Shown piece after piece: positions 15,544 through 23,742 of a DNA stretch of 64,000 nucleotides; within the stretch, counting starts at the first letter, position 1; each line of letters starts with the position of its first letter. The notes under the pieces are model-generated. The model worked only from the letters and a program-made list of their open reading frames with translations. It was not told the DNA's origin and did not search any database. Both the position numbers and the translations under genes were made by a program. The DNA is taken from NCBI RefSeq assembly GCF_019656015.1, contig NZ_BPKW01000003.1, positions 1-64,000 on the forward strand, read 5' to 3'. The stretch is from Leuconostoc inhae. GTDB taxonomy: Bacteria; Bacillota; Bacilli; Lactobacillales; Lactobacillaceae.

Positions 15544-16287
15544 ATGGAAAAATCACAAATTGTTTTGAACCATTTAGTATTTGCATCCGACCGCGAAAAG
15601 GGTGAACAACAATTAGATATGTTAAAAAAAGTCGTTGGTTTTGGTGTTAATTCTGCTGAGTTACGGCGTGAATACTTCGACAACATCATTGCAGAAGCAC
15701 CGGCAATATCAGCATATGCTAAAATTAAAAATCTACGTCTTTTTTACTCGGTACCTGATGACGTGTTTGTTAATCATCGCGTTAATCCAAAGTTGAGTCA
15801 ATATTATGATGAGGCCATTCAGCTAGGTGTGACTGTCATCAAGTTCAATACGGGAGACTTTGATATTTTATTGCCAGAAGATATTGCGACATTAGAAAAG
15901 TTATTGCAAATGGGGATTCAAACAAATATTGAAAACGACCAGACGCAGACATCTGGTAAAATGCGCGCCATTGAAAAATTTATGGTCGCAGCTCATGCCG
16001 CAAATCTTGCTATTGGTTATGTTTATGATATGGGGAATTGGCGATATGTAGGGGAAGACGAGATGACAGCAGCAAAACAATTATCATCATATGTCAAATA
16101 CATTCATGTCAAAGACGATAAAGGTGTTGGCGATCAGTTAGTTACTGTGCCATTAAACGATGGTGACATTGCATGGCATGAAATTATGCATATATTACCA
16201 CAAGATGTCCCAGTAGCTATCGAGTATCCAACTGCAAATGAACAGACCATTCTTGATGGTATTCAAGCACTTAAAGTGTTTAATTGA
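15544..16287 (+). CDS. Sugar isomerase/epimerase-like TIM-barrel protein (KguE-like)
   Basis: A 247-residue xylose-isomerase-type TIM barrel. Conserved acidic and histidine positions appear in TNIENDQT, YDMGNWRY, YIHVKDDKG and VAIEYPT, the usual metal and substrate strands of the family. Similar proteins (KguE) head the Pseudomonas 2-ketogluconate operon, where their exact reaction is unclear. Start is supported by AAGGAG seven to nine bases upstream. The transporter gene begins eight bases after its stop. An epimerase of another sugar acid remains possible. Confidence 0.8.
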   Translation: MEKSQIVLNHLVFASDREKGEQQLDMLKKVVGFGVNSAELRREYFDNIIAEAPAISAYAKIKNLRLFYSVPDDVFVNHRVNPKLSQYYDEAIQLGVTVIKFNTGDFDILLPEDIATLEKLLQMGIQTNIENDQTQTSGKMRAIEKFMVAAHAANLAIGYVYDMGNWRYVGEDEMTAAKQLSSYVKYIHVKDDKGVGDQLVTVPLNDGDIAWHEIMHILPQDVPVAIEYPTANEQTILDGIQALKVFN

Positions 16288-16295
16288 GGTATATG

Positions 16296-17573
16296 ATGAC
16301 CAATATTATTATTAGTATTTTACTGTTACTGACGTTTGTCGGATTTATCTATTATATTGTTAAAGGTGGCAATTTAGTCATCGGGTTCTTCATTATGGCG
16401 CTACTATGGTCAGTCATTGGCTTGATTCCCTTTAATGTCGTAATCCAAGATGTTATCGCGAAACCAGCACTCAATTATGGGCCAACAATTATATATATTG
16501 TGTTTGGTTCGTGGTTTGGTCGCGTATTAGTGGATTCTGGTATTGCTGGGTCCATCTCTGCTCAAACCGAAAAAGTTGGTCGTAAGGCGCCAATTCTTGC
16601 AGCTATTTTGGTTGTATTAGTTACGGCTTTGATTTTTTCATCAGCTTATGGCGTGGGGTCAGTTATTGCAATCGGTGTTATTTTGATTCCGATTCTGTTA
16701 TCAATTGGTGTCCCTAAAAAAGTCGCTATTCCAGCATTTACAATGGCCATTGGTGCGCCAATGTATATCAACGTGGTACTATTTAATCAAATTAAAGCTT
16801 TTTTTCCTTCAGTTAACTTTTCTGGTAACTATTTGGTTTTTGGTTTAACAGCCATGAGTGTCCAATTGATTGGTGTGATTATTTTTATTTTAGTGCATAG
16901 CAAAAGTATTAAAAACGGTAAAATTGAAACGATTGCTACCAATGACCAAGTTGCATTCAAGCGGACACATCCAGTGACATTCATTGTACCAATCATACCA
17001 GTTGCCCTAAACATGTTTTTTCACTGGGATGCGATTCCGGCGTTATTGTTAGCAACAATTATTGCTTTACTGTTAACTGGTCAAATGAAATCCTATACTG
17101 GCTTAGTTGCGTTTATTAATAAAACTGTGTCGCAAGCAATTAATGATATTTCTGGTTTGATCATCTTTTTGATGGCATTGGTTATGTTTGCCGGTGCAGC
17201 AACTGTTAATGTGCCTCATTTTAAGGGCATTATTGAAGTGATTTTGCCACATAGCCCGTTAGTTTTGGCTATTGCCGTGGGTATTTTAGCACCATTAGCC
17301 TTATTCCGTGGACCATTGCATGTTTGGGGTGCTGGTGCAGCAACGGCAGCAGTTTTAGCAGCAACTGGCACATTCCCACCAATCTTTTTGTTACCACTCT
17401 TATACACAGCAAGTATTATGGCGGTTTCTATCGACTTGACTCAGTCATGGAACACATGGGCATTGACGTATTCTAAACTTGAAACCAAAGAGTATTTGAA
17501 AATGGGTATTCCAGTGATGTGGGCAGTCTCGATTGTGAATGAATTATTAGTGTTTGCTTTCTTTGGACATTAA
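16296..17573 (+). CDS. Sugar-acid/proton symporter of the ion-transporter (GntP-like) superfamily
   Basis: About 425 residues and 11-12 predicted membrane helices, with glycine-rich re-entrant-type segments (FSSAYGVGSVIAIGVILIP, GAPMYINVVLF, FRGPLHVWGAGAATAA). The architecture is that of the gluconate/citrate ion-transporter superfamily. Gene context (kinase and reductase of ketogluconate type) predicts uptake of 2-ketogluconate or a related sugar acid. The ATG at 16296 lies six bases after TGAGGT; 16293 is also possible. Note that the Pseudomonas operon uses an MFS carrier (KguT), so the transporter would be a non-homologous replacement. Confidence 0.78.
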   Translation: MTNIIISILLLLTFVGFIYYIVKGGNLVIGFFIMALLWSVIGLIPFNVVIQDVIAKPALNYGPTIIYIVFGSWFGRVLVDSGIAGSISAQTEKVGRKAPILAAILVVLVTALIFSSAYGVGSVIAIGVILIPILLSIGVPKKVAIPAFTMAIGAPMYINVVLFNQIKAFFPSVNFSGNYLVFGLTAMSVQLIGVIIFILVHSKSIKNGKIETIATNDQVAFKRTHPVTFIVPIIPVALNMFFHWDAIPALLLATIIALLLTGQMKSYTGLVAFINKTVSQAINDISGLIIFLMALVMFAGAATVNVPHFKGIIEVILPHSPLVLAIAVGILAPLALFRGPLHVWGAGAATAAVLAATGTFPPIFLLPLLYTASIMAVSIDLTQSWNTWALTYSKLETKEYLKMGIPVMWAVSIVNELLVFAFFGH

Positions 17574-17597
17574 AACGAACAGTTTAAGGAGAATAAA

Positions 17598-18560
17598 ATG
17601 AGTGAAATTTTGACATTAGGTGAACCAATTGTTACCTTTACATCAACTGATTTGAATGCAGGATTAGTTGATAGCATTAATTACTATAAATTTTTGGGTG
17701 GTGCAGAACTTAACGTTATGATTGGTGCCACGCGTTTAGGACATAGCACTGAATATATTTCTCAAGTGGGTGCTGACCCCTTAGGGCAGTTTGCCATCAA
17801 AGAAATATCGAAATATCATGTGGGCAATCAATATATTTCAACTGATGATAATAACTGGACCGCTTTTCAGTTAAAAGAGTTAGTTGATCAAGGGGATCCA
17901 ACCACGTTTAATTTCCGACGTCGGTCGGCAGCGGCACATTTTGATAAATCAAATATTGATCATATTGACTTTACTGATGTTAAAATGGCCCACCTATCAG
18001 GTATTTTTCCAGCTATTTCAATGCAGGCACGAGAAGCATTTCGTTACTTTGCTGAGCAACTTATTACACGAGGCATTCAAACGACATTTGATCCCAATTT
18101 ACGTCCAGCACTATGGGAATCACAGGCGGTGATGATTGAAACCATTAATGATCTAGCTAAATATGGTGAAATTGTGTTGCCTGGTATTAACGAAGGGGAA
18201 ATTCTGATGGGATCACGTGATCCTGAAAAAATTGCTGACTTTTACTTGGAAAATAGTGACAGAACGCAGACTGTTGTGGTAAAACTTGGGCCAGAAGGTG
18301 CATATGTTAAAAATAAATCTGGCGACAGCTATACAGTTAAAGGATTTCATGTTAAAAAGGTAGTCGATACGGTTGGTGCAGGGGATGGCTTTGCATTAGG
18401 ATTGATTACTGCACTCATTGAAGGATTACCAATGGCTAAAGCAGTTGCACGTGGTAATGCGGTTGGTGCATTACAGGTGCAAACAACGGGTGACAATGAT
18501 GGCTATCCAACACCAGATGAGTTGACACAATATTTAATATCAGAACAGAAAGAGGATTAA
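17598..18560 (+). CDS. PfkB-family ketogluconate/2-keto-3-deoxygluconate kinase
   Basis: A 320-residue ribokinase-fold sugar kinase with the N-terminal GEPIVTF and GGAELNVMIGATRLG substrate motif shared by KdgK and KguK, and the C-terminal DTVGAGDGFALG (about residues 257-268) with the catalytic aspartate. It would phosphorylate the sugar acid at O6 after uptake. The kinase alone cannot tell 2-ketogluconate from 2-keto-3-deoxygluconate. No KDPG aldolase is present nearby, and a 2-hydroxyacid dehydrogenase follows directly, so the ketogluconate kinase role is favoured. AAGGAG precedes the start. Confidence 0.85.
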   Translation: MSEILTLGEPIVTFTSTDLNAGLVDSINYYKFLGGAELNVMIGATRLGHSTEYISQVGADPLGQFAIKEISKYHVGNQYISTDDNNWTAFQLKELVDQGDPTTFNFRRRSAAAHFDKSNIDHIDFTDVKMAHLSGIFPAISMQAREAFRYFAEQLITRGIQTTFDPNLRPALWESQAVMIETINDLAKYGEIVLPGINEGEILMGSRDPEKIADFYLENSDRTQTVVVKLGPEGAYVKNKSGDSYTVKGFHVKKVVDTVGAGDGFALGLITALIEGLPMAKAVARGNAVGALQVQTTGDNDGYPTPDELTQYLISEQKED

Positions 18561-18562
18561 AC

Positions 18563-19504
18563 ATGACAAAGCAAGTATATTTACCAGATGATATTCCGGC
18601 AGTTGGCAAGACAATTTTAACTGATGCCGGCCTTGAGGTGAGTGTTGGTTCTGGTCGTGAACGTCAAACAATGAAAAATGAAGGGGCTCAAGCATCTGCA
18701 GTTTTGATTGGTACGCAGCCTTTTGATGGCAATATGATGGACAGCATGCCTAATTTAAAAGTAATTGCCCGTAATGGTGTTGGTTATGATGCGGTTGATG
18801 TTGATGCAGCAACAAAGCGTGGTATTTACGTGGTAAATACACCTAAAGCCTTGTCTGGCTCAGTTGCTGAAACAGCCGTCTCTGAATTATTAGCGATTAG
18901 TAAAAATTTGTATCAAAATGCAACAGCAATTCATGAAGATAATTGGCATTATCGTAAGGCACATCCAGGTCGTGATATTGCAGGCAAAACAGTGGGTATT
19001 CTTGGATTTGGTCGTATTGGGCAACAGGTCGCTAAAAAGTTAAGTGGCTTTGATGTTAAAATAATCGCCTATGATCCATTTGCAAAATCGACAGATACCG
19101 TTAACATAGTTGATCGTGAGACAATTTTTAAAACAGCTGATTATGTTATGATCCATTTACCAGCAATACCTGAAACAATACACACGATTGGTACAGCTGA
19201 ATTTAAAATGATGAAAAACGATGCGTATTTAATTAACATGGCGCGTGGGGCGATTATTGTTGAATCAGAATTAGTGACCGCTTTAAAAAACGATGACATT
19301 GGTGGCGCTGCTCTGGATGTTTTTGAAGAAGAGCCATTGCCAGTAACCAACCCATTGGTTGGCTTAGATAATGTTTTACTAACACCACATATTGCGTCTA
19401 ACACGATTGAAACAAAGGCACGGATGGCAATTGATGCAACACGCGATATTGTGCGTGTATTGCAGGGAGAAAAACCAGAATCAGCTGTGAATCAGTTAAA
19501 TTAA
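18563..19504 (+). CDS. D-2-hydroxyacid dehydrogenase, probable 2-keto-6-phosphogluconate reductase
   Basis: A 313-residue NAD(P)-dependent D-isomer-specific dehydrogenase: Rossmann motif GILGFGRIG, catalytic arginine in INMARGAI, glutamate in DVFEEEPLP, histidine in LLTPHIASN. It resembles phosphoglycerate dehydrogenases, but it lacks a regulatory ACT domain, and its place two bases after the sugar-acid kinase points to reduction of 2-keto-6-phosphogluconate to 6-phosphogluconate (KguD role). The product is the substrate of gnd at 43764. The catalytic fold is certain; the exact substrate is inferred. Confidence 0.85.
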   Translation: MTKQVYLPDDIPAVGKTILTDAGLEVSVGSGRERQTMKNEGAQASAVLIGTQPFDGNMMDSMPNLKVIARNGVGYDAVDVDAATKRGIYVVNTPKALSGSVAETAVSELLAISKNLYQNATAIHEDNWHYRKAHPGRDIAGKTVGILGFGRIGQQVAKKLSGFDVKIIAYDPFAKSTDTVNIVDRETIFKTADYVMIHLPAIPETIHTIGTAEFKMMKNDAYLINMARGAIIVESELVTALKNDDIGGAALDVFEEEPLPVTNPLVGLDNVLLTPHIASNTIETKARMAIDATRDIVRVLQGEKPESAVNQLN

Positions 19505-19516
19505 TGCTTATTTTTT

Positions 19517-19546
19517 AAACGTTCCTGATGAGGGACGTTTTTATTT
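19517..19546 (+). terminator. Terminator of the ketogluconate operon
   Basis: AAACGTTCCT and AGGGACGTTT pair (one G-T) around GATG and are followed by TTATTTT. TATAAT of the pepN promoter follows at 19555-19560. Confidence 0.8.
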
Positions 19547-19591
19547 TAAACGTGTATAATAGAAGTATTCTAACAATTTGAAGGAGAAATT

Positions 19592-22123
19592 ATGGCTGAA
19601 TTAACACGATTTTATAATACATTCCAACCAAATCATTATGATATATATTTGGATATTGATCGATCGTCAAAAATAATTACTGGAACAACGACAATTTCAG
19701 GGATAGCGCAAAAGTCAAAAATTGCGTTGCATCAAAAAGATTTGTCTGTTCATGCTGTACAAGTTGATGGCCAGTCAGTGCCATTTTTGATTGACCATGA
19801 ACTAGACGCGCTTAACATCACATTGCCAAAATCTGGGGAAACAAAGGTAACCGTTGACTATACAGCACCTTTAACGGATACGATGATGGGTATTTATCCG
19901 TCTTACTATGAGATTGATGGCGAAAAGAAGCAAATTATTGGTACACAGTTTGAAACTAATTTTGCACGCCAAGCATTTCCTTGTATTGATGAGCCAGAGG
20001 CTAAGGCAACATTTGATTTAGCCATTAAGTTTGATGAACAGTCAGACGAAACAGTATTGGCTAACACACCGGAATTACGTGTTGAAAATAATATCCATTA
20101 TTTTGATACCACAGTAAAAATGTCAACTTATTTAGTTGCTTTTGCGTTCGGTGAGTTACAAAACAAACAAACACAAACAGATAGTGGGGTTAAAGTGGGT
20201 GTTTATGCGACAAAGGCACATGACCCTAAAACACTTGATTTTGCATTAGATATCGCTAAACGTTCGATTGAATTTTTCGAAGATTTCTATCAAACACCTT
20301 ATCCATTAGCACAATCAAATCAACTGGCATTACCTGACTTTTCAGCTGGCGCCATGGAAAACTGGGGATTGGTGACTTATCGTGAAGCATATTTAGTGCT
20401 TGATCCAGACAATACGGCTTTGGAAGCTAAACAGGTTGTTGCCACAGTGATTGCTCACGAACTCGCCCATCAATGGTTTGGTGATTTGGTGACGATGAAA
20501 TGGTGGGATGATTTGTGGCTAAATGAGAGTTTTGCCAACATGATGGAATATGTTGCTATTGATGCGCTTGAGCCTGATTGGCACATTTGGGAATTGTTCC
20601 AAACATCTGACGTACCAGCAGCCTTACACCGCGATGCAACCGATGGTGTGCAAGCTGTGCATGTTCAAGTTAACCACCCAGCTGAGATTGATTCGCTGTT
20701 TGATGCCGCAATTGTTTATGCAAAGGGTGCACGTATGTTGGTGATGGTGCGTGCGTTAATTGGCGATGATGCTTTGCGTCAAGGCTTAAAAAATTATTTT
20801 GCTGCGCACAAATATGGCAACGCCACTGGATCTGACTTGTGGCAAGCATTGGGTGATGCCTCTGGTCAAGACGTTTCAGCTATTATGAACTCGTGGTTAG
20901 AACAACCAGGCTATCCAGTTGTTTCTGCTGAAGTGATTAATGGGCAGTTAACTTTAACACAGCAACAATTCTTCATTGGTGAAGGTAAAGACGCTAATCG
21001 TTTGTGGCAAATACCTGTTAACAGTAACTATGAGGCAGTGCCTAAAATAATGACTGAACAAAAAGTTGTTTTAGGTGATTATGTGACGTTACGACGAGAT
21101 GCTGGCGAAGCATTTTATCTCAACATGAGCAATGATTCGCATTTTATTGTCAACTATGACGCGACGCTCTTACAAGATATATTAGTCAATGTTGATCAAC
21201 TAGACGCGATTACGCAACGTCAAATTATTCAAGATTTGCATATACTTGCGCAGGGACGACAAATCGCATTTGCAGAAATTGTACCGTTACTTGTACGTTT
21301 TGCTAACAGTGACTCTAAGATTGTTAATGATGCTTTATACACTGTTGCACAAGACCTACGTCAATTTGTAACACCTGATTCTGATAAAGAAAAGAATTTG
21401 AAGCAGTTCTATGATAAATTGAGTCATCAGCAATTTGAACGATTAGGTTGGCATGCCAAGGAAAATGAATCATTAGATGATGAATTAACGCGTCGTTACA
21501 TTGTTTCAGCTTCATTGTACGCAGAGAATAGTGTTGCAACGACACAGGCGCATGACCTATTCAAAACGCATGAGGGTGATTTGAAGCAGTTACCAGCAGA
21601 AATACGTGTGTTCATTATTCGTAATGAAGTTCAAAATTATGGCAATCAAACGTTATTTGATGACTTGCTCTTAAATTATCGCCAAACTTCTGACGCGGGG
21701 TACAAACAAGATTTGCGTGCAGCGATTACGAGTGTCACGGATCCAAAACTTGTCAGTCAGTTGGTGGCAACATTTAAAAACACGGATGTGATTAAGCCAC
21801 AAGATTTGCGGGGATGGTTTGGTAATACTTTGCGTAACGCACATGGCGAACAGGCTGCTTGGGATTGGCTACGACAAGACTGGGCTTGGCTAGAAGCTAA
21901 AGTTGGTGGTGATATGGAATTTACGACTTACATTACCGTGGCTGCTAGTGTTTTGAAAACAGACCAACGCCTAGAAGAATTTAAAAATTTCTTTAATCCA
22001 AAAATTGATCAACCGGGCTTAACTCGTGAAATTAAAATGGATACACGTGTAATTAGTAGTCGTGTGGCACTAATCGCATCAGAAAAAGACGCAGTGAATC
22101 AAGTGATTGCTGATAATATTTAA
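19592..22123 (+). CDS. pepN: Aminopeptidase N (lysyl aminopeptidase)
   Basis: Zinc M1-family metallopeptidase releasing N-terminal residues from peptides, a main exopeptidase in lactic acid bacteria. The exopeptidase motif GAMEN is at residues 253-257, the zinc site HELAH at 289-293 and the third ligand Glu312 in NESFAN. Full length, 843 residues, no signal peptide, so cytoplasmic. Its own promoter (TATAAT at 19555) and GAAGGAG ribosome site precede it, and a terminator follows. Confidence 0.95.
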   Translation: MAELTRFYNTFQPNHYDIYLDIDRSSKIITGTTTISGIAQKSKIALHQKDLSVHAVQVDGQSVPFLIDHELDALNITLPKSGETKVTVDYTAPLTDTMMGIYPSYYEIDGEKKQIIGTQFETNFARQAFPCIDEPEAKATFDLAIKFDEQSDETVLANTPELRVENNIHYFDTTVKMSTYLVAFAFGELQNKQTQTDSGVKVGVYATKAHDPKTLDFALDIAKRSIEFFEDFYQTPYPLAQSNQLALPDFSAGAMENWGLVTYREAYLVLDPDNTALEAKQVVATVIAHELAHQWFGDLVTMKWWDDLWLNESFANMMEYVAIDALEPDWHIWELFQTSDVPAALHRDATDGVQAVHVQVNHPAEIDSLFDAAIVYAKGARMLVMVRALIGDDALRQGLKNYFAAHKYGNATGSDLWQALGDASGQDVSAIMNSWLEQPGYPVVSAEVINGQLTLTQQQFFIGEGKDANRLWQIPVNSNYEAVPKIMTEQKVVLGDYVTLRRDAGEAFYLNMSNDSHFIVNYDATLLQDILVNVDQLDAITQRQIIQDLHILAQGRQIAFAEIVPLLVRFANSDSKIVNDALYTVAQDLRQFVTPDSDKEKNLKQFYDKLSHQQFERLGWHAKENESLDDELTRRYIVSASLYAENSVATTQAHDLFKTHEGDLKQLPAEIRVFIIRNEVQNYGNQTLFDDLLLNYRQTSDAGYKQDLRAAITSVTDPKLVSQLVATFKNTDVIKPQDLRGWFGNTLRNAHGEQAAWDWLRQDWAWLEAKVGGDMEFTTYITVAASVLKTDQRLEEFKNFFNPKIDQPGLTREIKMDTRVISSRVALIASEKDAVNQVIADNI

Positions 22124-22128
22124 GCACT

Positions 22129-22158
22129 AAGGGGAACCATAGCTAGGGTTCCTTTTTT
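22129..22158 (+). terminator. Terminator of pepN
   Basis: GGAACC and GGTTCC pair with flanking extension around a loop ATAGCTAG, and TTTTTT follows the 3' arm. Confidence 0.75.
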
Positions 22159-22265
22159 GTTGTAGTAAAAAAATTAGAAAATCAAGATAATGATAAAGTT
22201 ATGAAGCACTTAGCCGCTTTAGTTTAAGTTAAAAAGAAACAGATGTCTGTATTTTAATAAAAATG

Positions 22266-22306
22266 TTAAACGTTTAATTGCTTCTTATCGTTATTTATGG
22301 TTTAAT
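22266..22306 (+). promoter_or_regulatory. MFS transporter promoter with adjacent palindrome
   Basis: TTGCTT (22278-22283), 17 bases ending in TGG, then TTTAAT (22301-22306): a good promoter with an extended -10. A perfect 12-base palindrome, TTAAACGTTTAA (22266-22277), abuts the -35 on its upstream side. It contains a cre-like core but deviates at the outer positions, so it could be a degenerate cre or another LacI-family operator. Confidence 0.6.
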
Positions 22307-22362
22307 ATTTAACGGACAAAATAAAGGTTGCCAGTGAGCAATCATTTTGAAGGGGAATTATA

Positions 22363-23643
22363 ATGTCACAGAGTCAGTCTAGTAACACCGAAGAAAATTT
22401 AATGTCGAGCAAGATGACTAGCGAACAAAAAGTGGTCCTTGGATCGACAACGTTAGGCTTTACATTAGACCACATGGATGCAACATTTTTGTCATTTGCT
22501 TTGGCACCGATGATTGCAGAATTGCACATTACTGGGGCGCAAGGTGGTATTATTGCTGCCATGTCTAACTGGGGTGCCTTACTTGGTAGTGTCCTGTTTG
22601 GCATATTAGCTGATCGCATTGGCCGTGTACGTGTTTTGTCATATACAGTGATGTTAGTGACATTTGCGACGGTCATTCTAGCATTTCTTGATAATGCACA
22701 TACGATTTATGCTTCTCGTTTCTTATTAGGTATGGTAACTGGTGGTGAATATGGTGTCAGCATGGCGTTGATTGCTGAAAGTTTCCGAGCTAACCGTGTC
22801 GGTAGAATGAGTTCAATTACAGCAATTGGCGGTCAAGTGGGTGCTATTCTAGCAGCCATCTTGGCAACGTTGATTATGCCAGCCTTTGGTTGGCGTGGTT
22901 TGTTCATGATTGGTTTCTTACCATTAATTGTTGTTTATATTGTTCGTCGGCATTTGAAAGAAACACCGGCATTTGAACAATTGAAATCAGACTACAAATC
23001 AGGTCGAAAGAAATTCAGCTTTAAATTTATCGCTAACACACCAAAGCGTGCTTACACATCATTCGTGTTGATCATTATGCTAACCATCCAAACATCTGGC
23101 TATTATGGCTTGATGAACTGGTTACCAACAATTATGCGTAAACAGTTGGGGATAACGTCAACTGTGACAGCCGGTTATGTGAACTTAGGCATGATTCCAA
23201 TTATTATGGGGATGGCAGTTGGGATGATGACATTTGGGACTATTTTAGATAGAATTGGACCACGACAGGCGTTTGCTATTTTCTTAGTGGGTTCAGCGAT
23301 TATGATTTATACGTTTACCTTTGCTTATAACATGTGGACGTTAACCATATTGGGCGCTGTCGTTGGTTTTTTCTCTAATGGTATGTATGGTGGCTTTGGT
23401 GCTGTCATTAGCCGTCTGTATCCAGCCGAAATTAGAGCAACGGCTGCTAACACGCTCATGGGCTCAGGACGCGCCTTAGGTGCCTTCTCGTCCGTTGTTA
23501 TTGGTTGGATTATGGACAACTATGATGTCGCCACAGTCATGTTGAGTTTGACAGTGATGTACTTGATTAGTTTGGTATTCATGTTAACGATTCCAGACTT
23601 TAAAAAACTTGGAGCAAATAGTCAATATCAAGAAACAAATTAA
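22363..23643 (+). CDS. MFS transporter, organic/aromatic acid:H+ symporter-like
   Basis: A 426-residue major facilitator with 12 predicted helices. The loop 2-3 motif GILADRIGRVRV and the repeat of the second half GTILDRIGPRQ are clear, and DHMDATFLSFALAPM in helix 1 is like carriers of sialate, benzoate or short organic acids. The substrate cannot be assigned. It is preceded by a 240-base intergenic region with its own promoter and a 12-base palindrome, followed by a strong terminator, and therefore stands alone. GAAGGGG is the ribosome site. Confidence 0.82.
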   Translation: MSQSQSSNTEENLMSSKMTSEQKVVLGSTTLGFTLDHMDATFLSFALAPMIAELHITGAQGGIIAAMSNWGALLGSVLFGILADRIGRVRVLSYTVMLVTFATVILAFLDNAHTIYASRFLLGMVTGGEYGVSMALIAESFRANRVGRMSSITAIGGQVGAILAAILATLIMPAFGWRGLFMIGFLPLIVVYIVRRHLKETPAFEQLKSDYKSGRKKFSFKFIANTPKRAYTSFVLIIMLTIQTSGYYGLMNWLPTIMRKQLGITSTVTAGYVNLGMIPIIMGMAVGMMTFGTILDRIGPRQAFAIFLVGSAIMIYTFTFAYNMWTLTILGAVVGFFSNGMYGGFGAVISRLYPAEIRATAANTLMGSGRALGAFSSVVIGWIMDNYDVATVMLSLTVMYLISLVFMLTIPDFKKLGANSQYQETN

Positions 23644-23652
23644 TAAATCTGC

Positions 23653-23690
23653 AAGTTCACAAATCAAACTATGATTTGTGAACTTTTTTG
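23653..23690 (+). terminator. Terminator of the MFS gene
   Basis: AAGTTCACAAATCA and its exact complement around AACTA, followed by TTTT. Confidence 0.9.
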
Positions 23691-23742
23691 ATGTCAACTT
23701 AATGGGTGTATAATGAGAATAATTATTGAAAGGTACGCTGAG

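Noticed and set aside
23713-23742. Upstream ATG for pepX
   Set aside because: That ATG is part of the promoter's TATAAT, so it would not be in the message.
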